Shown here: one piece after another, positions 23,343-31,381 of the stretch | Position numbering within the stretch: position 1 is the stretch's first letter | Layout of the letters: every line of letters begins with the position of its first letter | Assembly (NCBI GenBank): GCA_022777285.1 | Contig: JALFGN010000102.1 | Coordinates: 1 to 37,735 of the forward strand | DNA from: Blautia sp. | Lineage (GTDB): Bacteria > Bacillota > Clostridia > Lachnospirales > Lachnospiraceae | DNA: 37,735 nt | Direction: 5' to 3' | Made by a program: the position numbers and the translations under genes | Notes under the pieces: model-generated | Told to the model about the DNA's origin: nothing | The model's input: only the letters and a program-made list of their open reading frames with translations | The model's database searches: none

Positions 23343-24953
23343 ATGTATGCACCATATCCGGAAAACATGATGGAATCTATCAAAAAGGTAGAAGCTACAA
23401 GAGCAGAACGTATGGCAACTGAGCCGAAACGTCTGACAGCAGAGGAAAAAGACGCTCTTTTGAAAAAATTCCATCCGGACTATAACCCAGATGCGTTTGC
23501 TGAGATTAAAGTGGGACCAAACAAAGGGCAGAAAGCCCCGCTTGAACTGGCAGAAATGCTTCATTCAACAAGCCGTCTGATGGGGGAAAAGATTGATCTT
23601 ACAAAAATAGATTATGATGTAGATGTACTTGTAATCGGCGGCGGCGGAGCGGGTTCTTCCTGTGCCATTGAAGCGCACAATGCCGGTGCCAATGTCATGA
23701 TCGTTACAAAACTTCGTATTGGTGATGCCAATACCATGATGGCAGAAGGCGGAATTCAGGCAGCAGATAAGGAAAATGATTCACCGGTACAGCACTATCT
23801 GGACTGTTTCGGAGGCGGACACTTTGCTGCAAAACCGGAGCTTGTAAAGCGACTGGTAATGGAAGCACCGGATGCGATCAAATGGCTCAATGAACTCGGT
23901 GTTGAGTTTGATAAAGAAGAAGACGGAAGAATGGTAACGACACATGGCGGTGGTACTTCCAGAAAGAGAATGCATGCTGCAAAAGATTACTCAGGTGCAG
24001 AAATCATGCGTACCATAAGAGATGAAGTGCTGAATCTTGGTATTCCGGTCGTTGAATTTACTTCAGCTGTTGAATTACTGAAAGATGAGAAAGGCCAGGT
24101 TGCCGGTGCTGTGCTTCTCAATATGGAAACCGGAGATTATTCCGTTGCAAGAGCAAAAACTGTAGTCATTGCGACAGGTGGAGCAGGAAGAATGCATTAT
24201 CAGGGATTCCCGACATCGAACCATTACGGTGCAACTGCAGATGGACTGGTATTGGGATATCGGGCAGGTGCTTCTCTTCTTTATCAGGATTCCATCCAGT
24301 ATCATCCAACAGGCGCAATCTACCCATCTCAGATTCTTGGCGCACTGGTAACCGAAAAAGTACGTTCTGTTGGTGCACAGCTTGTAAATGCAAACGGAGA
24401 AGCTTATATTCACCCACTGGAAACCCGTGATGTAAATGCTTCCGGTGTCATCCGTGAATGCAGAGAAGGCCGCGGCGTAGAAGTACCAGGTGGTGCACAG
24501 GGAGTATGGCTGGATACTCCGATGATTGAGATTCTTGGTGGAGAAGGCACCATCGAAAAGAGAATTCCGGCTATGTTCCGTATGTACATGAACTATGGGA
24601 TTGATATGAGAAAGGTTCCAATCCTGATCTATCCGACCCTTCACTATCAGAACGGTGGTCTTGAGATCGATGGCGATGGATTTACAAAAGAAATCCCGAA
24701 CCTTTTAGTTGCAGGAGAAGCTGCAGGTGGAATCCATGGAAGAAACAGACTGATGGGAAATTCCCTTCTGGATGTGATCGTGTTTGGCAGAAACGCCGGT
24801 AAAAAAGCGGCTGCAAAATGCAAGTCAGTTGAACTTGGGGAAATGAACCTCAACCACATCAATACCTATGCAGAAGAACTGAAGGCTGCAGGTGTAGAGA
24901 CAAACAATGTTTCTCCATTGCTGCTTCCAAATTATGCCCGTCATGAAAGATAG
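23343..24953 (+). CDS. frdA: fumarate reductase/succinate dehydrogenase-type flavoprotein subunit
   Basis: A 536-residue flavoprotein. Residues 1 to about 90 are an extra N-terminal region (KRLTAEEKDALLKKFHPDYN) not found in classic FrdA. The FAD motif GGGGAG starts at residue 99. Active-site residues are kept: His321 (YHPTG), Arg341 (TEKVRSVG), His434 (LHYQNGG) and the Arg in GRNRLMGNSLLD. The residue that carries covalent FAD in FrdA (His in SHT) is Asn130 here (ANTMMAEGGIQ), so FAD is probably non-covalent, as in L-aspartate oxidase and soluble fumarate reductases. It would reduce fumarate to succinate in the cytosol. Aspartate oxidase activity is less likely because no nadA/nadC accompany it. 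Confidence 0.87.
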   Translation: MYAPYPENMMESIKKVEATRAERMATEPKRLTAEEKDALLKKFHPDYNPDAFAEIKVGPNKGQKAPLELAEMLHSTSRLMGEKIDLTKIDYDVDVLVIGGGGAGSSCAIEAHNAGANVMIVTKLRIGDANTMMAEGGIQAADKENDSPVQHYLDCFGGGHFAAKPELVKRLVMEAPDAIKWLNELGVEFDKEEDGRMVTTHGGGTSRKRMHAAKDYSGAEIMRTIRDEVLNLGIPVVEFTSAVELLKDEKGQVAGAVLLNMETGDYSVARAKTVVIATGGAGRMHYQGFPTSNHYGATADGLVLGYRAGASLLYQDSIQYHPTGAIYPSQILGALVTEKVRSVGAQLVNANGEAYIHPLETRDVNASGVIRECREGRGVEVPGGAQGVWLDTPMIEILGGEGTIEKRIPAMFRMYMNYGIDMRKVPILIYPTLHYQNGGLEIDGDGFTKEIPNLLVAGEAAGGIHGRNRLMGNSLLDVIVFGRNAGKKAAAKCKSVELGEMNLNHINTYAEELKAAGVETNNVSPLLLPNYARHER

Positions 24954-24967
24954 GAGAGTGAAACGTC

Positions 24968-25810
24968 ATGCGTGAGATTCAGGTAAGCCAGCTGACAGAT
25001 GTGATCGAGAGACTTTGTATCGAAGCCAATGAACATCTGCCGGAAGATGTGAAATGTGCAATTCGTAACTGTCGTGCCTGCGAAGACGGTGAGATTGCCA
25101 AAGGAGTATTGGATAATATTATTGAAAATTTTGAAATTGCAGATAAGGAATGTGTGCCGATCTGTCAGGATACCGGTATGGCCTGTGTATTTCTGGAAAT
25201 CGGACAGGATGTGCATCTGACAGGAGGAAATCTGACCGATGCAGTCAACGAAGGTGTCCGCAGAGGATATGACAAGGGATATCTCAGAAAATCTGTTGTA
25301 AAGGATCCGGTGCGTCGTGGAAATACCGGGGATAATACGCCTGCCATGATCTACACAGAGATCGTTCCTGGAGAACAGATTAAGGTGACACTGGGACCAA
25401 AAGGATTCGGAAGTGAGAATATGAGTGCCATTCGTATGTTCAAACCTTCCGCAGGACTGCAGGGAATCAAAGATTTCATTCTGGAGACTGTGGAAACAGC
25501 AGGACCGAATCCCTGCCCGCCTATGGTAGTCGGTGTTGGAATCGGAGGAACGTTTGATAAGGCTGCACTCCTTGCAAAGAAAGCCCTGATGCGTCCGCTG
25601 GATTCTTCCAATCCGGATCCGTTCTATGCAGAACTGGAAACAGAGATGCTGGACAAAATCAATCAACTGGGAATCGGACCACAGGGATTTGGCGGAAAAA
25701 CAACCGCAATCGGTCTGAACATTGAAACAATGCCGACACACATTGCAGGTATGCCATGTGCCATCAACATCAACTGCCACGTGACACGCCACAAAACGGA
25801 GGTAATCTGA
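24968..25810 (+). CDS. fumA: class I fumarate hydratase, alpha subunit
   Basis: A 280-residue alpha subunit of the two-subunit, oxygen-sensitive [4Fe-4S] fumarase. Cluster cysteines are Cys66 (VPICQDTG), Cys183 (NPCPPMVVGVGIGG) and Cys264 (GMPCAININC). KGFGSENMSAIRMFKPSAG is the usual substrate loop. It interconverts malate and fumarate together with the beta subunit downstream. The related L-tartrate dehydratase looks alike at this level, but malate dehydrogenase and fumarate reductase in the same operon strongly favour fumarase. AGGAGAGTGAAAC precedes the ATG. Confidence 0.92.
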   Translation: MREIQVSQLTDVIERLCIEANEHLPEDVKCAIRNCRACEDGEIAKGVLDNIIENFEIADKECVPICQDTGMACVFLEIGQDVHLTGGNLTDAVNEGVRRGYDKGYLRKSVVKDPVRRGNTGDNTPAMIYTEIVPGEQIKVTLGPKGFGSENMSAIRMFKPSAGLQGIKDFILETVETAGPNPCPPMVVGVGIGGTFDKAALLAKKALMRPLDSSNPDPFYAELETEMLDKINQLGIGPQGFGGKTTAIGLNIETMPTHIAGMPCAININCHVTRHKTEVI

Positions 25811-25811
25811 T

Positions 25812-26381
25812 ATGGAAAAGAAGATAACATTGCCTCTTACAGAGGAGCTGGCAAAAACACTTCATGCAGGAGACCGGGTACTTCTCACAGGAACCATTTA
25901 CACATCCAGGGATGCAGGACATAAGCGGATGTGTGAAGCCCTTGCAAAAGGAGAAGCGATTCCGTTTGATCCGACCGATGCCACCATTTATTATGTAGGT
26001 CCGACACCTGCAAAACCGGGACAGGTGATTGGTTCCGCAGGTCCGACTACCAGTGGCCGTATGGATGCGTATGCACCGACTATGATGTCTGTAGGAGCAC
26101 GAGGAATGATTGGAAAAGGTGCACGTCTTCCGGAAGTAGTAGAAGCTATGAAAAAATATCATGGCGTTTACTTTGGTGCCATTGGAGGTGCCGGTGCACT
26201 TCTGGCAAAATGTATCAAAAAGGCGGAATTGATTGCGTACGAAGACTTGGGTGCAGAAGCACTGAGAAAATTGTATGTGGAAGACATGCCTCTGGTTGTC
26301 ATTATTGACAGCGAAGGAAAGAACCTTTATGATGAGGGAAGAGCTGCCTATCTTGCGCAGCATAACACAGAAGAGGAGTAA
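25812..26381 (+). CDS. fumB: class I fumarate hydratase, beta subunit
   Basis: A 189-residue beta subunit. Motifs are GDRVLLTGTIYTSRDAGHKR, YYVGPTPAKPGQVIGSAGPT, TTSGRMDAYAP, IGKGA and GVYFGAIGGAGALL. The beta subunit completes the active site with Arg, Thr and Lys residues from these strings. It starts one base after the alpha stop, so equal synthesis is likely. With it, the operon covers the full route from oxaloacetate to succinate. Confidence 0.93.
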   Translation: MEKKITLPLTEELAKTLHAGDRVLLTGTIYTSRDAGHKRMCEALAKGEAIPFDPTDATIYYVGPTPAKPGQVIGSAGPTTSGRMDAYAPTMMSVGARGMIGKGARLPEVVEAMKKYHGVYFGAIGGAGALLAKCIKKAELIAYEDLGAEALRKLYVEDMPLVVIIDSEGKNLYDEGRAAYLAQHNTEEE

Positions 26382-26387
26382 AGCAAA

Positions 26388-26711
26388 ATGGAAATGGAAA
26401 CAATCTGCAATCTGCTTGAGGCTCTGATGATCCTCTGCTTTGGACTGTCATGGCCGATTTCAATCCGGAAATCCTGGATTTCCAGAACTGCAAAAGGAAA
26501 AAGTTTGTTTTTTGAAGTATTTATCTGGATCGGTTATGTGTTCGGTATCATGAACAAGTTTATCCAGTACGGACAGAATCCGGAAAGAGGATGGATTTTC
26601 TTCCTTGCATGGGCCTTCTATTTCCTGAATATTACAGAGATTACCATTGATATGGTACTGTATTTCAGAAATGTGAAGCTGGATAAAGAGCGGGAAAAAG
26701 AAAAGAAATAA
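26388..26711 (+). CDS. small three-helix membrane protein, PQ-loop/SemiSWEET-like
   Basis: A 107-residue protein with three hydrophobic helices (about residues 8-24, 42-58 and 68-90) and a charged C-terminal tail. FGLSWPISIRKSWISRTAKGKS followed by a GYVFGI helix resembles one half of a PQ-loop transporter, with WP where PQ is usual. SemiSWEETs have the same size and helix number. It starts six bases after the fumarase beta stop and precedes the operon terminator, so it is co-transcribed. A dicarboxylate or small-solute transport role is possible but not shown. The family name is uncertain. Confidence 0.6.
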   Translation: MEMETICNLLEALMILCFGLSWPISIRKSWISRTAKGKSLFFEVFIWIGYVFGIMNKFIQYGQNPERGWIFFLAWAFYFLNITEITIDMVLYFRNVKLDKEREKEKK

Positions 26712-26718
26712 AAAGTAC

Positions 26719-26762
26719 GAAAGAGAGAAAATTCTTACAAAAAGGATTTCTCTCTTTTTCTT
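26719..26762 (+). terminator. intrinsic terminator of the fumarate operon
   Basis: AAAGAGAGAAA (26720-26730) pairs with TTTCTCTCTTT (26747-26757), followed by TTCTTTT. It closes the transcript running from mdh. Confidence 0.82.
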
Positions 26763-26809
26763 TTGTAAGATATATGTTAGAATTAAAAAAATTGGAAAGA
26801 GGAAACGAC

Positions 26810-27364
26810 ATGTCTGATAATATTTTTTTGAAAGAAAACAAAAAACAGATGTTTCTGGAAGAATATATGAATTACAATGTAGGAGGCAGAGAAAATCTGG
26901 GAAGTCAGCTGCCGGTTGCTGTATACAGACTGATGGAGTACTCACTGAAAGAAGAGCTGACAGAACGATTTGGGACAGAAGAACAGATTCGGATTTTCCG
27001 GGATGCAGGATATCGTGCCGGCGTTTATTTTGCAAAACATTTTCTGGATACCAGTCTGGAGCAAAATGTATTTCTTGCTTCTTTACAGAGCAAGATGGAA
27101 GAATTGAAAATTGGTGTCTTGCGGATGGAATATTTTGACGAAGAAGCCGGTAAAATCGTATTGACGGTATCCGAAGATGCAGATTGTTCCGGACTTCCTT
27201 TATTGGGAGAGACAGTCTGCAATTATGATGAAGGATTTCTGGCGGGTATCTTATCTTCCTATTTTAAGAAAGACTATGTTGTGGTGGAAACAGACTGTTG
27301 GGCTACAGGAGACCGGGTCTGCAGATTTTGTGCCAGACAACAATCGGACGGGAGCGAGCAATGA
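26810..27364 (+). CDS. V4R-domain sensor protein
   Basis: A 184-residue protein; start 26810 follows GAGGAAACGAC, and the longer frame from 26774 lacks a binding site. The C-terminal two thirds fit the V4R (4-vinyl reductase) small-ligand domain: LPVAVYRLMEYSLKEEL, FRDAGYRAGVYFAKHFL, YDEGFLAGILSSYF, and the ending VVETDCWATGDRVCRFCAR, where two cysteines near the end are typical. V4R domains bind small aromatic or hydrophobic ligands or metals and feed regulators. The stop overlaps the start of the diguanylate cyclase gene (ATGA), so the two products are probably made together and may interact. Confidence 0.8.
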   Translation: MSDNIFLKENKKQMFLEEYMNYNVGGRENLGSQLPVAVYRLMEYSLKEELTERFGTEEQIRIFRDAGYRAGVYFAKHFLDTSLEQNVFLASLQSKMEELKIGVLRMEYFDEEAGKIVLTVSEDADCSGLPLLGETVCNYDEGFLAGILSSYFKKDYVVVETDCWATGDRVCRFCARQQSDGSEQ

Positions 27365-28602
27365 ACAAGAAAGACTGTGAAAGCAATTGCCGTTTGTTAT
27401 TTGAATATTTAAGAAGTATTTTATACGAAAGGCCAATTCAAAAGTTGGATCTTGAAGAACTGGAACCTTCCTATCAGAATCTTGGAGAAGGGATGCAGTT
27501 TCTTCAGCGTGCAATTGAAGAACTCCTGACTTATTCAGAAAATTTATCAAAGGGAAATCTGTCGGGACCGTATCCGTCCAGAGATAATTTTCTGTGCGCC
27601 AATTTGAAAAATCTTCATGCCAATCTGAATCACCTGACCTGGCAGGCAAAACAGGTGACAGCAGGGGATTATTCTCAGCATGTGTCATATCTGGGAGAAT
27701 TTTCCGATGCGTTTAATACGATGATCCGGCAGCTGAAGGAACGGGAAACACAGCTGAAAGAAGAAGCAGAGAAATTGCAGAGATACAATCAGCTTTTTAT
27801 GGAGATGACAAGAAAAAGAAACGAATGGATTCTTGTTATAGATGCAGACAGCAGAGAGACGCTTTTCTGTAATAAACACGATGAAAAAGAAGAAATTATG
27901 AATGTGAAATGCAAACACTGTTATGGCCGACTGGGCTTTCAGGATGCAATTATGAACTGTCAGTGGCAGGATGGCGCGAAAGAGACAATCTGGGAGACGG
28001 GGGACTGGGAGCATGGATTTTTCCGGATCACAACGTTTCCCATCCATTGGAAAAACCGCAATGCCCATGTACATGTTATTGAAGATATTACAGAAGACAG
28101 AAAAGAAGCAGAAAAACTGAGCAGTAAAGCTTATTATGATGCAGGAACAGGTATTTATAACCGGATGTATTTTCAGGAATATATGAAAAAAGCATTGGAG
28201 GAAAAACAGAATCTGCTTCTTTGCTATATGGATCTGGATGGCTTAAAATTTGTGAATGACAATTTCGGGCATCTGGAAGGAGATGCATATATTCACAGGT
28301 TTGTTACATGCATACAAAGATTCTTCCGTAATACGGACATCTTTGCCAGAGTAGGGGGAGATGAATTCTGTCTGTTGATGCCGAATGCGGATTTTCTGGT
28401 CATCAAAGAAAAAATCAAAAGAGTACGGGAAGTGTTCAGAAAAGAAAACGATCAACCATATTCTGCATCGTTCAGTTATGGTCTGGTGGATATAAACGGA
28501 AACGAAAAGGAAGAAGACTTTGACAAAATCTTGAATCTGGCAGATGAAAGGATGTACCGGTTTAAAAAAGAAAACAAAGAAAACAAGGAGTGTCTGTCAT
28601 AG
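27361..28602 (+). CDS. diguanylate cyclase with PAS-like sensor region (GGDEF)
   Basis: A 413-residue protein without membrane segments. A helical N-terminal region includes a HAMP-like stretch (LTWQAKQVTAGDYSQHVSYL) and a coiled coil. A PAS-like domain (residues about 150-245) has several cysteines (CKHCYGRLGF, MNCQW). The GGDEF domain is catalytic: GGDEF at 332-336, YMDLDGLKFVND for Mg/GTP, and an RNTD inhibitory site at 323-326 with the exact five-residue spacing, so product inhibition is predicted. It makes cyclic di-GMP. The V4R gene overlaps its start. Its cysteines and the V4R partner suggest sensing of a metabolite, metal or redox state. Confidence 0.87.
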   Translation: MNKKDCESNCRLLFEYLRSILYERPIQKLDLEELEPSYQNLGEGMQFLQRAIEELLTYSENLSKGNLSGPYPSRDNFLCANLKNLHANLNHLTWQAKQVTAGDYSQHVSYLGEFSDAFNTMIRQLKERETQLKEEAEKLQRYNQLFMEMTRKRNEWILVIDADSRETLFCNKHDEKEEIMNVKCKHCYGRLGFQDAIMNCQWQDGAKETIWETGDWEHGFFRITTFPIHWKNRNAHVHVIEDITEDRKEAEKLSSKAYYDAGTGIYNRMYFQEYMKKALEEKQNLLLCYMDLDGLKFVNDNFGHLEGDAYIHRFVTCIQRFFRNTDIFARVGGDEFCLLMPNADFLVIKEKIKRVREVFRKENDQPYSASFSYGLVDINGNEKEEDFDKILNLADERMYRFKKENKENKECLS

Positions 28603-28623
28603 AACAGAACTCCTTATTTTTTT
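28585..28623. terminator. terminator shared by the diguanylate cyclase and LysR genes
   Basis: AAGGAG (28585-28590) pairs with CTCCTT (28610-28615), and TCTG with CAGA inside, then seven T's (28617-28623). It overlaps the diguanylate cyclase stop and the end of the convergent LysR gene. Confidence 0.75.
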
Positions 28624-29497
28624 AAAAACAAGCTTGTAGGATTTTGATAAAAGATTTTAATATGGTATGGTTATTGGCAGTCTTGTGATAAAGACCGAAG
28701 GAAATCGTGTGTTCTGTTTCAACCGGCAGATAAATCAGGTTTTCCTGCTGCATAAAAGGAAAATCCGGAAGCAGACAGAAACGGATGCCTGACCGGACAA
28801 ACGCAAGGGTGCATTCCAGATTGTCTCCGAAGAAGGTTTCAGAAGAGGTCCGGCTTCCCAGTAACTGCCCCTGCAGCTGTCCGATCACAGAAGGAATTCG
28901 TTCCGGATCACAGACAACCATGGTCCCTTTTTCCAGATCTTTTAAAGTGACGGAAGATTTTTGGGCAAGTGGATGTTCGCCAGTTACCGCACAGACGATT
29001 CCGCTTTTTCCAAGTTCCACATAAGTATTGTTGCCCTTGGTTTCTTTTTCATCATAGAAACCAAGCATCACATCAATGGATTCTTCCTGAAGGAGATTAC
29101 GAAGCGCCTGGGAAGGTACCATCTTCAGATCCGGATGAATAGAAGGAAACTCGTTGCACAGGGATTTTAATACCGGAGGAAGAATATTCAGTTCAAAAGG
29201 AGTGTGACAGCCAATGGAAAAGCTCTGAATCCGGTCTTCGTATTGGCCGGAAAGCCTTGCTTTTGCCTGATCGGTTGTTTTTAAGATGGTACGTGCATAA
29301 CCACAAAAAGTCCATCCGTCATTGGTAAGGGCTACGGTGCGGGTGGTACGGCGAAAGAGCTTTACATTCAGTTCATTTTCCAGAGAACTGATCTGATGGG
29401 TTACAGCAGGCTGGGTAATGTGCAGTTGTTCGGCAGCTCTGGCAAAACTCAGATTGTCTGCCACAGCAAGGAAACATTCCAGTTGTACAGTATTCAT
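28622..29497 (-). CDS. LysR-family transcriptional regulator
   Basis: A 291-residue regulator with N-terminal winged helix MNTVQLECFLAVADNLSFAR AAEQLHITQPAVTHQ (recognition helix TQPAVTHQISSLE) and RTTRTVALTNDG. The C-terminal effector domain has SIGCHTPFELNILPPVL, VMLGFYDEKET and CAVTGEHPLAQ. It is divergent from the ABC exporter genes. A perfect T-N11-A palindrome lies between them, so it probably regulates its own gene and the exporter. The co-inducer is unknown. Confidence 0.93.
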   Translation of the reverse strand: MNTVQLECFLAVADNLSFARAAEQLHITQPAVTHQISSLENELNVKLFRRTTRTVALTNDGWTFCGYARTILKTTDQAKARLSGQYEDRIQSFSIGCHTPFELNILPPVLKSLCNEFPSIHPDLKMVPSQALRNLLQEESIDVMLGFYDEKETKGNNTYVELGKSGIVCAVTGEHPLAQKSSVTLKDLEKGTMVVCDPERIPSVIGQLQGQLLGSRTSSETFFGDNLECTLAFVRSGIRFCLLPDFPFMQQENLIYLPVETEHTISFGLYHKTANNHTILKSFIKILQACF

Positions 29498-29531
29498 AAG
29501 GAAAAGGTACCTTTCTATTAATTAAGAATAT

Positions 29532-29544
29532 TTATCAATGATAA
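29532..29544. promoter_or_regulatory. LysR-type T-N11-A binding site
   Basis: TTATCAATGATAA is a perfect 13-base palindrome of the T-N11-A type, 35 bases before the LysR start and 86 before the ABC gene. Its position fits a shared operator in the divergent promoter region. Confidence 0.6.
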
Positions 29545-29550
29545 CATTTT

Positions 29551-29579
29551 TTGAATTTACATTCAATGAAATTTATGTA
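29551..29579 (+). promoter_or_regulatory. candidate promoter of the ABC exporter operon
   Basis: TTGAAT at 29551-29556, a 17-base spacer, and TATGTA at 29574-29579. The -10 box is weak, which fits an activator-dependent promoter with the LysR site just upstream. Confidence 0.45.
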
Positions 29580-29629
29580 AAAATTTTTAAAGAGTGAACA
29601 ATAAAAAAGAATAAAAGGAGGATCGAAGA

Positions 29630-31381
29630 ATGCTGAAAACCTTATTAAAACAAGTAAAGCAATATAAAAAACCTTCTCTGCTTACGCCTCTCTTTGCGGC
29701 CCTTGAAGTGGTGATGGAGGTTTTGATTCCATTTATTACAGCTGCGATCATTGATCAGGGAATCACAGCCGGGAATATGAGAATCATAGGTCTTTATGGC
29801 TTCATTATGCTGGTAACCGCCATGTTCAGTCTGTTGTTTGGAGTTCTGGCAGGAAAATATGCAGCCGATGCATCTGCGGGATTTGCCTGCAATCTGCGGG
29901 ATGCCATGTATGAGAATATACAGACTTTTTCTTTTTCCAACATTGACCGGTTCAGTACAGCCGGCCTTGTTACACGTATGACAACGGATGTAACAAATGT
30001 GCAGAATGCGTATCAGATGCTGCTGCGGATTGCCGTGCGTGCGCCTTTTACCCTGGTCTGCAGTATTATCATGTGTTTTCTTATCAATGCAAGATTGAGC
30101 GGAATCTTTGTTATTGCCATAGTCGTTTTGTCAGTATTTCTGATCGTGGTGGTAAAAACCACAATGAAAATCTTTGATCAGGTGTTTAAAAAGTACGATG
30201 CATTAAATGCCAGTGTGCAGGAAAATGTATCTGCAATCCGTGTGGTAAAAGCCTTTGTGCGGGAAGATTATGAAAATGAAAAATTTACAAAAGCAGCCTG
30301 GAATGTATATAAGCTATTTGTAAAAGCAGAAGGAATCCTGGCTTATAATGGACCGGTTATGATGCTGGTCGTTTATTTCTGTATTATTTCTTTATCCTGG
30401 TTCGGAGCACGGTTTATCACGGCAGGAAATCTCACCACAGGAGAATTGACTTCGATGTTCAGCTACATTATGGCGATTTTGATGTCCCTTATGATGCTTT
30501 CTATGATTTTTGTCATGACAACGCTCAGTATTGCAAGTGGAAGACGAATTGCGGAAGTGCTGAATGAAAAAGCCGATATTGTGAATCCAGAGAATCCGGT
30601 AAAAACAGTTTCCGATGGAAGTATTGACTTCAATCACGTAGAATTTACCTATCATTCCGATGCAGAGAAAGATACGTTAAGAGATATTGATCTGCATATT
30701 CGTTCGGGTGAAACTATTGGTATCATCGGAGGAACCGGATGCGGAAAATCCAGTCTGGTGAATCTAATCAGCCGATTGTATGATGCAACCAGAGGAACGG
30801 TGTGTGTAGGCGGGAAAGATGTACGGGAATATGATCTGGAAGAACTGCGCAGCCAGGTATCGGTAGTGCTTCAGAAAAACGTATTGTTTTCCGGAACGAT
30901 TCTGGACAATCTTCGCTGGGGAAATGAGCAGGCGACAGAAGAAGAATGTATGGAAGCCTGCAGACAGGCCTGCGCAGATGAATTTATCGAAAAATTTCCG
31001 AATCAGTACCATACGTATATTGAACAGGGTGGAACGAATGTATCCGGTGGACAGAAACAGCGTCTTTGCATTGCAAGGGCACTTCTGAAAAAACCGAAGA
31101 TTCTGATTCTCGATGATTCTACCAGTGCAGTGGATACGGCTACAGATGCAAAAATCCGTTCGGCTTTTCGTCAGATGATTCCGGATACCACAAAACTGAT
31201 CATTGCACAGAGGATTTCCAGTGTGCAGGATGCAGACCGGATTTTGGTTCTGGATGACGGAAAGGTAAATGGATTCGATACTCATGAGAAGCTTTTGAAG
31301 AACAATGAAATTTATCAGGAAATCTACCATACGCAGATTCGAGGCGGAGGAGATTTCGACCAGGCGGGAGGTGAGCAGTGA
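29630..31381 (+). CDS. ABC exporter half-transporter with degenerate catalytic site
   Basis: A 583-residue type IV ABC protein. Six membrane helices (residues about 15-310) precede an ATPase domain with Walker A GGTGCGKSS (Lys373), the Q loop in VVLQKNVLFSG, the signature VSGGQKQRL, and Walker B ILILDDSTSAVD. The Glu that activates water is Asp496, as in the TM287-like half of heterodimeric exporters. The downstream gene has the complementary canonical Glu. AAAAGGAGG precedes the ATG. The partner gene starts at its stop codon. Such pairs export drugs, peptides or lipids; the substrate cannot be read from sequence. Confidence 0.93.
   Translation: MLKTLLKQVKQYKKPSLLTPLFAALEVVMEVLIPFITAAIIDQGITAGNMRIIGLYGFIMLVTAMFSLLFGVLAGKYAADASAGFACNLRDAMYENIQTFSFSNIDRFSTAGLVTRMTTDVTNVQNAYQMLLRIAVRAPFTLVCSIIMCFLINARLSGIFVIAIVVLSVFLIVVVKTTMKIFDQVFKKYDALNASVQENVSAIRVVKAFVREDYENEKFTKAAWNVYKLFVKAEGILAYNGPVMMLVVYFCIISLSWFGARFITAGNLTTGELTSMFSYIMAILMSLMMLSMIFVMTTLSIASGRRIAEVLNEKADIVNPENPVKTVSDGSIDFNHVEFTYHSDAEKDTLRDIDLHIRSGETIGIIGGTGCGKSSLVNLISRLYDATRGTVCVGGKDVREYDLEELRSQVSVVLQKNVLFSGTILDNLRWGNEQATEEECMEACRQACADEFIEKFPNQYHTYIEQGGTNVSGGQKQRLCIARALLKKPKILILDDSTSAVDTATDAKIRSAFRQMIPDTTKLIIAQRISSVQDADRILVLDDGKVNGFDTHEKLLKNNEIYQEIYHTQIRGGGDFDQAGGEQ

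Noticed and set aside
23343-24953. L-aspartate oxidase (nadB)
   Set aside because: The missing covalent-FAD histidine is shared with NadB, but an FrdB subunit, fumarase and Hdr genes surround it and no nadA or nadC is nearby.
24968-26381. L-tartrate dehydratase TtdAB
   Set aside because: The sequences are related, but gene context with malate dehydrogenase and fumarate reductase favours fumarase.
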